A stretch of DNA of 27,834 nt from Alphaproteobacteria bacterium UBA3002 (GTDB lineage Bacteria > Pseudomonadota > Alphaproteobacteria > Rickettsiales > UBA3002). The stretch covers positions 68,426 to 96,259 of the forward strand of contig DDZS01000059.1 of assembly GCA_002346425.1 (NCBI GenBank), written 5' to 3'. Of this stretch, positions 1-7,613 are shown in pieces. The position numbers were made by a program, and so were the translations under genes. The notes beneath the pieces were generated by a model. That model did no database searches. It was not told the DNA's origin and worked only from the letters and a program-made list of their open reading frames with translations. Every line of letters begins with the position of its first letter. Positions within the stretch are counted from its first letter, which is position 1.

Positions 1-72
1 CTGGGGCGGGAGGATTCGAACCTCCGGTACACGATACCAAAAACCGATGCCTTACCACTTGGCCACGCCCCA
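1..72 (-). tRNA. tRNA-Gln (anticodon TTG)
   Basis: The reverse complement folds as a complete cloverleaf. A seven-pair acceptor stem (TGGGGCG with CGCCCCA) has the U1-A72 pair typical of tRNA-Gln. The D stem is GCC/GGC, the anticodon loop TTTTGGT carries TTG, and the T arm is GGAGG-TTCGAAT-CCTCC. The discriminator G is window base 1, so whether CCA is encoded cannot be seen. The anticodon stem is weak: its outermost pair is T-T and it contains one G-T wobble. Confidence 0.95.
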
Positions 73-110
73 ACCGTGACACCGCTTATAATGCAAATGC
101 GGCACGCGAA

Positions 111-437
111 TCAACCAGTTTCTGCGTCGCTGGTTTCTAGGCCGATCCAATCGAGAAATGGGATATGGCCATCCGCGATCTCGAACGTCAAAATAGCAGG
201 AACTTCATATGAATGGCAGCGCAGGACCTCTGTCTGAATGGCTTTTTGAAGCGCTTTTGGTGCTTTCAAAAGGAGTACGGTTTCTTCTGCGGAAGTGATT
301 TTGCCATCCCAACGGAAAAAAGAACGCATACCAGGAAGACAATTTGCGCATGCAATCCATCTCTTCTCTAATAAAACTGTGGCGATAGTTTCTGCTTCCG
401 TCTGATTGGCGCAGACGACATAAGTTAATTGATACAT
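111..437 (-). CDS. cutA: CutA1 divalent-cation tolerance family protein
   Basis: A 108-residue protein matching the small trimeric CutA1 family, named for copper tolerance in E. coli; its biochemical role is still debated. Family marks include the CLPGMRSFFRW segment (residues 33-43), EE at 51-52 followed by LLLK, HSYEVP at 75-80 and W97 near the end. Length is normal for the family and no signal peptide is seen, so it should be cytoplasmic. The start is supported by a GAGGTG ribosome binding site six bases or so upstream. Its 5' leader is unusual: a strong hairpin terminator ends only about 13 bases before the start codon, so transcription must read through it or start inside it. Confidence 0.93.
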   Translation of the reverse strand: MYQLTYVVCANQTEAETIATVLLEKRWIACANCLPGMRSFFRWDGKITSAEETVLLLKAPKALQKAIQTEVLRCHSYEVPAILTFEIADGHIPFLDWIGLETSDAETG

Positions 438-452
438 TATGCACCTCTATAA

Positions 453-480
453 AAAAAGGCCGCGGTTAAGCGGCCTTTTT
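453..480. terminator. Strong bidirectional intrinsic terminator between prepilin gene and cutA
   Basis: A perfect 11-base-pair stem has arms at 453-463 (AAAAAGGCCGC) and 470-480 (GCGGCCTTTTT) and loop GGTTAA. The arms end in A and T runs, so it can act on either strand. On the minus strand it follows the prepilin stop codon by 18 bases and has seven T residues after the GC stem (451-457). It ends just before the cutA ribosome binding site. Confidence 0.88.
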
Positions 481-498
481 AAGCATTGAATATGTTAC

Positions 499-1332
499 TT
501 AGAAACTAGCGCGGATAGATAAGCGACAGTTGATGTTTGAGATAGCATCATCTGACACGTTATACAGACCGGTATTGTCAACAAAGCAATCTTGCGCCTC
601 ATCGAATGCTGCGGTACCGGCTGCGCCTGTATCTTCGGCATTATTGGTAATGGCTTGAACTGCCGTAATGATCCCTGCGTCACCATCACCATCGTCGAGC
701 TTTTCGTCAATGGATAGTGCTTCTTGGGGGGTTACACCATAATCAAGCGCTAGAACACCGGTAGCTGCCACGGGGTTGGATGCGGCTAAACCACCAAGAT
801 AATAGTAATTGCGTCCATTATAAGAATAGACGTGCACGAACGCGCTATCACGCAGGCGTGAAACCGGAATGATGTTGGCAGTACGCAATAAAGGCGTGGT
901 GGTATAGGCAGCAGGTGCTGGTGCTGTTGGCGTCGTCGAAGTAGCGATCATGTCCGCCTGTGTTAAATCTGACCAAAACAGAAGCGTTTCGTTACCTAAA
1001 CCCTGTTTGTTTGTCGCGCCATTTTCGATTAGCCCGTCTGAGTCACCTTGCCCATCAGCTCCGGGGCGCGCTGTGGTGGTGCTATTTGCTAAACCAAATT
1101 GAGCGGCTTTCGTTTGAAGCAAATCACCTGGATAGCCGCTATATTTATCGCGGAAGGTAGTGGATGCCGCGTTGAATTTTTCCAAATCCGATACAGTAGC
1201 GCGAATTTCTGCTGCTTTAATCAAATCCTGGCCAACGAGTACACCACCGACGATCAAGCCGATGATGACGAGTACAATGGCCAATTCCACCAGTGTAAAA
1301 CCGGATTCCTTGTGTGTTACATGTGTAGTCAT
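499..1332 (-). CDS. Type IV prepilin / pseudopilin-like protein
   Basis: A 277-residue protein with a class III (prepilin) signal. A short basic leader ends at G11, the expected PilD cleavage site, and is followed by FTLVE, so E16 is the conserved glutamate at mature position 5. About 20 hydrophobic residues after it form the N-terminal helix. The body is Ala/Thr-rich and contains a YPGDL motif also seen in other pseudopilins. Two cysteines in the last 35 residues could form the C-terminal disulfide loop of pilins. No other pilus assembly genes are in the window, so it is an orphan: a minor pilin, a type II secretion pseudopilin or a dedicated major subunit. A GGGAG ribosome binding site precedes the ATG. 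Confidence 0.87.
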   Translation of the reverse strand: MTTHVTHKESGFTLVELAIVLVIIGLIVGGVLVGQDLIKAAEIRATVSDLEKFNAASTTFRDKYSGYPGDLLQTKAAQFGLANSTTTARPGADGQGDSDGLIENGATNKQGLGNETLLFWSDLTQADMIATSTTPTAPAPAAYTTTPLLRTANIIPVSRLRDSAFVHVYSYNGRNYYYLGGLAASNPVAATGVLALDYGVTPQEALSIDEKLDDGDGDAGIITAVQAITNNAEDTGAAGTAAFDEAQDCFVDNTGLYNVSDDAISNINCRLSIRASF

Positions 1333-1353
1333 TGTAATAGCTCCCTATGTTTA

Positions 1354-1380
1354 TAACAGTAGACTGTTAACGGCAGTATA
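1354..1380 (-). promoter_or_regulatory. Candidate promoter with palindromic operator upstream of the prepilin gene
   Basis: A perfect palindrome TAACAGT-AG-ACTGTTA lies at 1354-1369. Read on the minus strand, a -10-like TATACT (1375-1380) stands just upstream, so transcription would begin within the palindrome. No good -35 box is present (TATTTT at the 17-base spacing), as expected of a promoter that depends on an activator or is weak. The palindrome is directly visible; its role as an operator is inference. Confidence 0.35.
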
Positions 1381-1563
1381 CGCAATTTTTACGCTAAAAA
1401 ATAGTCTGCCCTACAGTTATGAGACGATTCTACTTAATTTGAGTAGGTTGCACTTATCATACACCGCATGCTACCGAATTTGATTAGTTATTATATTCGG
1501 GAGAACTCTTAATACTATTCATATAATATAGAGACTTATAATTTTCCTAAAATTTGTTCATTT

Positions 1564-1591
1564 CTCAAAACAATCCCATGTGCTTTTTGAG
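1564..1591 (-). terminator. Weak hairpin downstream of hldE in an AT-rich spacer
   Basis: Arms CTCAAAA (1564-1570) and TTTTGAG (1585-1591) pair perfectly around a 14-base loop just after the hldE stop codon. No T run follows on the minus strand, so this may not be a working terminator. The rest of the spacer 1333-1599 is very AT-rich. Apart from the prepilin promoter region, I see no gene in it. Confidence 0.25.
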
Positions 1592-1599
1592 CAACTATT

Positions 1600-3069
1600 T
1601 TAGGATTTTTGGGCACGCTGCAATATCTGTGTCGTGCTATATCCTTCACGTAAGGGAAGCAGGGAGATTCGCCCGCCATAACTCAAGACAATATCGCGTC
1701 CTACAACTTGCTCCTCAGTATAATCCGCGCCCTTCATTAACACATCGGGCTGTAGCCGAGCGATAATCTGTTCTGGCGTATCTTCGCGAAAAATAACGAC
1801 CATATCCACTGGATCTAATCCGCTAAGCAAACCTGCACGGTCCATTTCCGCGTTGATTGGACGTCCTTCGCCCTTCAAACGGGTCACCGAAGCATCGGCA
1901 TTCACCGCCACAATCAGCCGGTCGCATTGGCTTTTGGCATCTTGCAGCGATTGCAAATGCCCGACATGCAGCACATCGAAACAACCATTGGTAAAGCCGA
2001 CGGTCAGTCCATCTTCTTTCCATTGCTTGACCTGCGCATGCGCAAGGTCTTGCGGAAAAATTTTGCGTCCACTGCCGATTGTCTGTTGCTGCCATAATGC
2101 GGTTTTCAAATCTGTACGGAAAATCGTCGCGGTGCCGATGCGTCCCACGACAATTCCACCTGCCACATTGGCTAAGGCCATGGCATCCGGCAACGCAAGC
2201 CCTGCGGCAGTCGCGACCGCTAACGTAGCGATTACTGTATCGCCCGCACCGGAGACATCAAACACTTCGCGCGCATTAGCGGGGATGTGATGTGCATTAT
2301 CGTGCGTGATGAAGCTCATGCCCTGCGCGCCGCGCGTCACCAGCATGTGTTGTATTGCATGCATGTCGCACTGGTGGCGGGCCGCTTCCGTGATCTCTGT
2401 GTCCTGCGTCGGTTTTGCACCGCAGGCTTGCTGCAGTTCCAGTAAATTCGGGCTAAGCAATGTCGCTCCTGCATATATTGCCCAGTTGGTGCGTTTAGGA
2501 TCGACAAAGACGGGGACATTCGCCGCGTTAGCCGCATCGATTAACCCGCGGATCACGCGGTCGCTCAACACGCCTTTGCCATAATCCGAAAGCACCAGCA
2601 GCGCCGATTCAGATAGAGACTGCGTCGCTAGTTCCAATATTTGTGTTTCGCTTTGCTCGCTGATGGCTTGTTGCGATTCATCGTCACAGCGCAATAATTG
2701 CTGCGATCCGGCGACAAAGCGGCTTTTTTCCGTACTTAAACGTCCTGTTTCGGTAATGAGATACGGCTCTACCCGCTCTTCTTCTCCTAATTTAGCCGTC
2801 AATGTGTGGCCGGTCAGGTCATCGCCGATCACGGTAATAAAATGGCAAGAGGCGCCGAGGGATAGAATATTGCGAACCACATTGCCCGCGCCGCCAAGCA
2901 TCACCTGCTCGGACTGCTTATGCATCACCGGAATCGGCGCTTCGGGGGAAATACGACTTACCGTGCCATAGACAAAGCGGTCCAGCATCAGATCGCCCAC
3001 CACCAGAATGCGCGCCTCGTCGAAGCGCTCAATGGCGGCAGTCAGCTTCGCACCCTGATCTGGCGTCAC
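1600..3069 (-). CDS. hldE: Bifunctional heptose-7-phosphate kinase / heptose-1-phosphate adenylyltransferase
   Basis: A 489-residue two-domain enzyme for ADP-L-glycero-D-manno-heptose synthesis, the heptose donor for the lipopolysaccharide inner core. The N-terminal ribokinase-like domain (about 10-325) phosphorylates heptose 7-phosphate. It has the GGAGNV sugar-binding segment (59-64) and the GAGD anion-hole and catalytic motif (274-277). The C-terminal nucleotidyltransferase domain (about 350-489) has TNGCFD followed by HVGH (360-371) and KGADY (446-450). Length fits the fused E. coli-type enzyme. It is last in an operon 12 bases downstream of the TrcR-family gene. Its presence implies a Gram-negative cell that makes heptose-containing LPS. 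Confidence 0.96.
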   Translation of the reverse strand: MTPDQGAKLTAAIERFDEARILVVGDLMLDRFVYGTVSRISPEAPIPVMHKQSEQVMLGGAGNVVRNILSLGASCHFITVIGDDLTGHTLTAKLGEEERVEPYLITETGRLSTEKSRFVAGSQQLLRCDDESQQAISEQSETQILELATQSLSESALLVLSDYGKGVLSDRVIRGLIDAANAANVPVFVDPKRTNWAIYAGATLLSPNLLELQQACGAKPTQDTEITEAARHQCDMHAIQHMLVTRGAQGMSFITHDNAHHIPANAREVFDVSGAGDTVIATLAVATAAGLALPDAMALANVAGGIVVGRIGTATIFRTDLKTALWQQQTIGSGRKIFPQDLAHAQVKQWKEDGLTVGFTNGCFDVLHVGHLQSLQDAKSQCDRLIVAVNADASVTRLKGEGRPINAEMDRAGLLSGLDPVDMVVIFREDTPEQIIARLQPDVLMKGADYTEEQVVGRDIVLSYGGRISLLPLREGYSTTQILQRAQKS

Positions 3070-3081
3070 GGAAGAATCGCG

Positions 3082-3642
3082 TTACGCGCTTTGTTGCGCG
3101 TCGCTCTCATCGGCATCGTCGCGTGCTGGGCGGTATTTATCGACCAGCTGGTCAAGCGCCGTTTGCGAACATAAACCCAGCAATACCGGGTCTTTGCCTT
3201 TCAGATTCTGTGCATTCCAGTGACTACGGTCGCGGATTGACTCGATGGTCTTCTTGGTCGTACCAATCAGCTTAACGATTTTAGAATCCGGAATATAGGG
3301 ATGATGTTTCAGGATATAAGCAATCGCTTCTGGTTTATCCTGACGACGGGCTACGGGCGTGTAACGCGCGCCTTTCATCTTTTGATTCATATGTTTGCGC
3401 GCTTGTGCCGACAATTGCATCCGGTAATTCTCATCGGCTTCCGCTTTTTCAATCTCTTCTTTATTGATCTGCTCAGCGGTAATCGGGTCATGCCCGATGA
3501 TGCCAACGGCAACTTCACCATCGGCAATGCCTTGGATTTCCAGCGCATGCATGCCGCAGAAATCGCCAATTTGTTCAAAAGTCAGTCCCGTATTTTCGAC
3601 CAGCCATACTGCCGTGGCTTTCGGCATGATGGGTAATGCCAT
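3082..3642 (-). CDS. trcR: TrcR / DUF1013 family transcriptional regulator
   Basis: A 186-residue protein recognised as the alphaproteobacterial DUF1013 family. Its start (MALPIMPKATAVWLVENT) and its conserved middle (ARYTPVARRQDKPEA, then HHPYIPDSKIVKLIGTT) are typical. The family is named TrcR for a cell-cycle transcription regulator; that role comes from established naming, not from this sequence. The segment around residues 110-140 reads like a helix-turn-helix. It ends with an acidic, low-complexity tail. It lies five bases after the oxidoreductase gene and 12 bases before hldE, so all three are probably on one mRNA. Confidence 0.85.
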   Translation of the reverse strand: MALPIMPKATAVWLVENTGLTFEQIGDFCGMHALEIQGIADGEVAVGIIGHDPITAEQINKEEIEKAEADENYRMQLSAQARKHMNQKMKGARYTPVARRQDKPEAIAYILKHHPYIPDSKIVKLIGTTKKTIESIRDRSHWNAQNLKGKDPVLLGLCSQTALDQLVDKYRPARDDADESDAQQSA

Positions 3643-3647
3643 AGTTA

Positions 3648-4631
3648 TTACCTGTTGTTTGTGGTTGATGAAGGGCCGAGTTCTAACAGAAGCTTACCCA
3701 TATGCAAGTAATTCCGCATGTGTTCATGCGCTTTAGCCGCAGCTTCTAATGGATAGACCGCTTCTATATGAGGCGCAACGCGGCCCTCCACGATCCATGG
3801 CCAGACCAATTCGCGCGCGCGGGCAACATATGCCGCTTTTTCTGCATTGCTGCGACTGCGCAGCGTGCACCCGCTCCAGCGCAACTGCTTGAGCAATAAG
3901 CCGCCGGCTTGTATTTCAACCTTTGACCCTTGTAGGAATGCCAGGCTGACCAATCGTCCGTTGCGGCGCATGCATTTCATATTTCGGCTGATATAGTCAC
4001 AACCGACCATATCCAACACCACATCGACCCCGCCTTGCGCTTTAATCCAGTCCACGAAATCGCCGCTGTTATAATTAATGGCGGTGGCACCCAAACTCTC
4101 ACAAAAGGCGACTTTGGCGTCTGTCCCTGCGGTGGAGAACACCGTACAGCCATAGGCAATGAGCATTTGAATAGCCATATGGCCGATGCCGCCGGACCCG
4201 CCGTGAATCAACACTACTTCGCCTGGGGCAACCTCGCCCACATCCCAGAGCGCCATCAAATTGGTCAGCACCGCTTCGGGTAGCGCCGCTGCCTGCCGCA
4301 AATCATAGCCTTCGGGAATCGGCAGTAGATGATCTTCGTGAACGCTGACTACCTCTGCATAGCCCGCGCCCGGCAGTAACGCACATACGGCTTCGCCCGT
4401 GTCCATTCGTGTGCCGGCAATTTCCAACCCTGGAATGTTGGGCACCCCTTCCGGCGGCGGATAGGTGCCTTCAACCTGCATCAGATCGGCACGGTTGATC
4501 CCGGCATAGTGCACCTTTACCAGCACCTCGCCCGCATTGGGCTCCGGCTTTGCGACCGATTGCAGACGCATCACGCCGTCTTCGATTCGCTGGGCTTGCA
4601 TCTTTGCGTCCATGGCATATCTATAAAGCAC
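3648..4631 (-). CDS. NAD(P)H quinone oxidoreductase, PIG3-like zinc-independent MDR family
   Basis: A medium-chain dehydrogenase/reductase of about 327 residues. The N-terminal GroES-like domain has the AGINRADLMQ segment and TYPPPEG of the PIG3/quinone oxidoreductase group (43-62). It is followed by a Rossmann domain with GGSGGIGHMA (144-153) for NAD(P)H. The catalytic and structural zinc cysteines of alcohol dehydrogenases are absent, which fits a quinone or enone reductase. The start is uncertain: GTG at 4631, or the ATG six codons in (4613), which fits the family start better; neither has a good ribosome binding site. The divergent gene begins only 18-36 bases away. The natural substrate cannot be told from sequence. 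Confidence 0.88.
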   Translation of the reverse strand: MLYRYAMDAKMQAQRIEDGVMRLQSVAKPEPNAGEVLVKVHYAGINRADLMQVEGTYPPPEGVPNIPGLEIAGTRMDTGEAVCALLPGAGYAEVVSVHEDHLLPIPEGYDLRQAAALPEAVLTNLMALWDVGEVAPGEVVLIHGGSGGIGHMAIQMLIAYGCTVFSTAGTDAKVAFCESLGATAINYNSGDFVDWIKAQGGVDVVLDMVGCDYISRNMKCMRRNGRLVSLAFLQGSKVEIQAGGLLLKQLRWSGCTLRSRSNAEKAAYVARARELVWPWIVEGRVAPHIEAVYPLEAAAKAHEHMRNYLHMGKLLLELGPSSTTNNR

Positions 4632-4649
4632 AACGAAAGGCAGCGCACC

Positions 4650-4832
4650 ATGTTTGATGAAGACGGCCGCAAGATCGACCTCGACACTCCCCGCCCGCGG
4701 AATCTGGAAGGCAAATCCGTCGAAGACATGCAGGCCTATATTGGCTGGCTGGAAACCGAAATCGCGCGCGTTAAAGAAACCATCGCCGAACGCGATGCGA
4801 CCAAATCCGCCGCCGATGCATTTTTTAATTAG
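4650..4832 (+). CDS. DUF1192 family small protein
   Basis: A 60-residue protein with an acidic N terminus (MFDEDGR), a Pro-rich linker and the conserved SVED(M/L)-x-x-YI-x-x-LE-x-EI-x-R segment of the DUF1192 family, found almost only in Alphaproteobacteria. The second half should be one amphipathic helix and may form a coiled coil. Function is unknown. An AAAGG ribosome binding site precedes the ATG. Its TAG stop overlaps the TAGGAG ribosome binding site of the next gene, nine bases before that gene's start, so the two are likely translationally linked. Confidence 0.8.
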   Translation: MFDEDGRKIDLDTPRPRNLEGKSVEDMQAYIGWLETEIARVKETIAERDATKSAADAFFN

Positions 4833-4841
4833 GAGAATAGT

Positions 4842-5630
4842 ATGACTACACTTAAAGGAAAAAGCGCTGTTATCACCGGGTCCACCAGCGGTATTGGCGA
4901 GGGCATCGCGAAGCGGTTAGCCGCCGAAGGATGTAACATCACACTGAATGGGTTCGGCGATGCGGATGAGATTGAAAAACTGCGTGCGGGCATCGCCAAA
5001 GAGCATGGCGTGGAGGTCATCTATAACGGGGCTGATCTGACCAAGCATGATGAAATTGATGGCCTGATGAAAGCCACGCGCGACGCCTTCGGGCAGATCG
5101 ATATTTTAGTGAATAATGCGGGTATTCAGCATGTCGCCAATGTCGAAGATTTCCCCCCGGAGAAATGGGAAAAAATCATCGCGCTGAATTTGTCAGCGGC
5201 GTTTTACACCACGCGTCTGGTCGCCAAAGAAATGAAGGACCGCGGCTATGGGCGTATCATCAACATTGCCTCGGCTCATGGACTGCGCGCCTCAAAAGGC
5301 AAAGCCGCCTATGTGGCCGCGAAACACGGAATCGTCGGATTGACGAAAGTCGTAGGTTTGGAAATGGCGGGAACTGGTGCGACGTGCAATGCTATTTGCC
5401 CGGGCTGGGTGTTAACCCCCTTGGTACAGCAACAAATTGACGCGAATGCAAAGCGCGACAATCTGAGTGGTGAAGAAGCTGAAAAAGAATTGCTCGGCGA
5501 AAAGCAGCCTTCCCTGCAATTCGTGACCCCCGAACAAATTGGTGGCCTAGCGATCTTCTTATGCTCTGACGATGCCGCACAAATCACTGGCACGACGCAG
5601 TCGATCGACGGCGGCTGGACCGCGAAGTAA
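4842..5630 (+). CDS. bdhA: D-3-hydroxybutyrate dehydrogenase (short-chain dehydrogenase)
   Basis: A 262-residue short-chain dehydrogenase with the cofactor motif TGSTSGIG (12-19), NNAG (91-94), N116, catalytic S144 and YxxxK at Y157/K161. The surroundings, NIASAHGLRASKGKAAY and the PGWVLTPLVQQQI segment with the later EKQPS, are characteristic of 3-hydroxybutyrate dehydrogenase rather than FabG. It oxidises D-3-hydroxybutyrate to acetoacetate with NAD+, the cytoplasmic step after breakdown of polyhydroxybutyrate. A strong AGGAG site lies nine bases before the ATG. The patatin gene follows after three bases, an association also found in other Alphaproteobacteria. Confidence 0.93.
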   Translation: MTTLKGKSAVITGSTSGIGEGIAKRLAAEGCNITLNGFGDADEIEKLRAGIAKEHGVEVIYNGADLTKHDEIDGLMKATRDAFGQIDILVNNAGIQHVANVEDFPPEKWEKIIALNLSAAFYTTRLVAKEMKDRGYGRIINIASAHGLRASKGKAAYVAAKHGIVGLTKVVGLEMAGTGATCNAICPGWVLTPLVQQQIDANAKRDNLSGEEAEKELLGEKQPSLQFVTPEQIGGLAIFLCSDDAAQITGTTQSIDGGWTAK

Positions 5631-5633
5631 CCC

Positions 5634-6659
5634 GTGGCCACTGCGAAATCGCCGCGCCCCGTTAATCTTGCTTTGCAGGGGGGCGGGGCGCATGGGGCCT
5701 TTACTTGGGGCGTGTTGGATCGTTTACTGGACGAGGATTCAATCGCCATCGAAGCGGTCAGCGGCACATCCGCCGGCGCTATGAATGGTTTGATTCTGGC
5801 GCAAGGGTTAATGGAAGGGGGGCGCCCACGCGCCAAAGAATTACTGGAAAGTTTTTGGAAGAAAATATCTACCGCCGCCAGTTTTTCGCCACTGCAGCCC
5901 ACCCCCATCGAGAAATTTTTTGGGCAGCGCGATGTTACCTATTCCCCCAGTTTTTACGCGATGGAAATTTTCACGCGCATCTTCTCGCCCTACCAATATA
6001 ATTTTTTCGATTTGAATCCCTTACGCAATATCGTCACCGAGTTGGTCGATTTTAAAAAGCTGCGCAAGAAATCGCCGATCAAATTATTCGTGAATGCAAC
6101 GCATGTGACCAGCGGTAAAATCCGCGTTTTCAAAACCGAAGAGCTGACGATGGACATGCTGATGGCAACCGCCTGCCTGCCCTTCCTATTCAAAACGGTG
6201 TATGTGGACGGCGAACCTTATTGGGATGGCGGCTATTCAGGCAACCCGGCACTTTACCCATTATTTTACAACTGCGCCGCCGAAGATATTATCATTGTAC
6301 AGGTCAATCCGGTTTTTACGGACGATATCCCGACAACGGCCATGGAAATTCTCGACCGCGTCAATGATATCAGCTTCAACGCCACGCTCATGCGAGAAAT
6401 GCGCGCGATCTATTTCGTGAAACAGTTGTTGCATGATAACAAGGTGCCGCACAGCAGTTACAAAGACGTGCGCCCGCATTTAATCGAAGCGACGGAAGTG
6501 ATGAATCAGATTGGCGCGGCAAGTAAATTCAACGCGGATATCGACTTTTTAAATTACATGCGACAGGTCGGCTACGATGCTGCCGAAAACTGGCTCGCGG
6601 AACATAGCGACGCCATCGGCAAACATACCACGCTGGATATTGAAAGTATGTATTTGTAG
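5634..6659 (+). CDS. Patatin-like phospholipase
   Basis: A 341-residue patatin-family serine hydrolase with a GTG start. The oxyanion-hole glycine loop GGGAHG is at 16-21, the nucleophile elbow GTSAG at 44-48 (Ser46), and the catalytic aspartate in DGG at 198-200, giving the complete Ser-Asp dyad. No signal peptide or membrane span is evident, so a cytoplasmic acyl hydrolase is likely. Substrates could be phospholipids or, given its coupling to the hydroxybutyrate dehydrogenase gene, lipid on storage granules; that link is inference. The start lies three bases after the previous stop. A small hairpin (GTAGC-GAAAA-GCTAC, 6656-6670) covers the stop codon but lacks a T run. Confidence 0.92.
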   Translation: MATAKSPRPVNLALQGGGAHGAFTWGVLDRLLDEDSIAIEAVSGTSAGAMNGLILAQGLMEGGRPRAKELLESFWKKISTAASFSPLQPTPIEKFFGQRDVTYSPSFYAMEIFTRIFSPYQYNFFDLNPLRNIVTELVDFKKLRKKSPIKLFVNATHVTSGKIRVFKTEELTMDMLMATACLPFLFKTVYVDGEPYWDGGYSGNPALYPLFYNCAAEDIIIVQVNPVFTDDIPTTAMEILDRVNDISFNATLMREMRAIYFVKQLLHDNKVPHSSYKDVRPHLIEATEVMNQIGAASKFNADIDFLNYMRQVGYDAAENWLAEHSDAIGKHTTLDIESMYL

Positions 6660-6678
6660 CGAAAAGCTACGAACGCAA

Positions 6679-6912
6679 TTACTCGGCTTTTTTGCTGCCG
6701 AAATTCAGATCGCCAAAGCGGTTCGAGAATTTCTCCATACGACCGGTTTTGCGCAGGTTCACACCACCAACCCAAGCCGGGTGGGTTTTGGGATCCACAT
6801 CAAGTTGCAGACGGTCGCCTTCTTTGCCGTATGTTGAACGGGTTTTGAATTCGCTACCATCGGTCATCACTACCGTGATTTCATGATAATCGGGATGAAT
6901 ATCTGCTTTCAT
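6679..6912 (-). CDS. rpmE: 50S ribosomal protein L31
   Basis: A 77-residue L31 protein with the alphaproteobacterial start MKADIHPDYH, a TRSTYGKEGD segment and DPKTHPAW. The zinc-binding cysteines of C+ L31 paralogues are all missing, so this is the zinc-independent form usual in this class. A GAGGAG ribosome binding site precedes the ATG and a well-formed promoter lies upstream. It is monocistronic and convergent with the patatin gene, with a gap of only 19 bases. Confidence 0.96.
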   Translation of the reverse strand: MKADIHPDYHEITVVMTDGSEFKTRSTYGKEGDRLQLDVDPKTHPAWVGGVNLRKTGRMEKFSNRFGDLNFGSKKAE

Positions 6913-6944
6913 AATCAGTGTCTCCTCAAGTCGTCAGACGTGGT

Positions 6945-6973
6945 TCTATAGACGCAAAGTTGGGCAGTGACAA
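6945..6973 (-). promoter_or_regulatory. Sigma-70-type promoter for rpmE
   Basis: On the minus strand TTGTCA (6968-6973) and TATAGA (6945-6950) are separated by exactly 17 bases. They stand about 30 bases before the rpmE start codon, leaving room for the GAGGAG ribosome binding site. This is one of the two best-matched housekeeping promoters I could find in the window. Confidence 0.65.
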
Positions 6974-7080
6974 GTAAAAGATATAGGAATTTTATGTTTG
7001 AGCAGCGAATCTTCTTGCGTTTTTAGTGTAGTTCGATAATACCGAGCTATTCATACGACTATAGAATAGGAGAATTAGTT

Positions 7081-7569
7081 ATGAATTTTCGTACCTTAGC
7101 GCTGATTTCAGCACTCGCTTTGGCTGCTTGTGAAACCCCTCCAACCGACGGTGATGTTGACGGATCTGGCGGCTTCGGTGCGGGCGGCGCAGGCAATGGC
7201 GGCGTAGTTGCAGGCACCCAGTCTGATCTGGAACAAAATGTCGGCGATCGCGTGTTCTTTGCTTACGACAGCTCTGTCTTAAGCTCGGCAGCTCAATCAA
7301 CTTTACAACGTCAGTCTAGCTGGCTGAACGAATACCCGAACGTAAACGTGGCAATTGAAGGCCATGCGGACGAACGCGGTACACGTGAATACAACTTGGC
7401 GCTGGGTGAGCGTCGTGCAAATGCTGCACGTAACTACCTTGAGAGCCTGGGTGTTAACCCATCACGTATGCGTGTAGTCAGCTACGGTAAAGAACGTCCG
7501 GCAGTGCTTGGCTCTGATGAGCAAGCATGGGCGCAAAACCGTCGTGCTGTCACTGTTATCAGCTACTAA
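7081..7569 (+). CDS. pal: Peptidoglycan-associated lipoprotein Pal
   Basis: A 162-residue outer-membrane lipoprotein. The signal peptide ends in a lipobox with acylated Cys17 (ALALAAC), followed by a Gly/Asp-rich flexible tether (about 20-45). The rest is an OmpA-like peptidoglycan-binding domain (about 50-162) with the diagnostic IEGHADERGTREYN and LGERRANA segments that grip diaminopimelate. Pal anchors the outer membrane to peptidoglycan and cycles with TolB during division. An AGGAG site precedes the ATG; no convincing -35/-10 pair was found in the 168-base spacer. It starts a plus-strand block, whereas tolB, normally its upstream neighbour, lies about 7 kb away on the opposite strand. 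Confidence 0.97.
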   Translation: MNFRTLALISALALAACETPPTDGDVDGSGGFGAGGAGNGGVVAGTQSDLEQNVGDRVFFAYDSSVLSSAAQSTLQRQSSWLNEYPNVNVAIEGHADERGTREYNLALGERRANAARNYLESLGVNPSRMRVVSYGKERPAVLGSDEQAWAQNRRAVTVISY

Positions 7570-7613
7570 TCGTAAGCTGGTAACGTAACACAATGCAGAG
7601 GGCGCAGTCATCG

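Noticed and set aside
3301..3636. Plus-strand open frames opposite trcR, hldE and tolB
   Set aside because: They are shadows of well-supported genes, with no ribosome binding sites or family features.
6656..6670. Hairpin GTAGC-GAAAA-GCTAC between patatin and rpmE genes
   Set aside because: It is only five base pairs with no T run on either strand, so it is not supported as a terminator.
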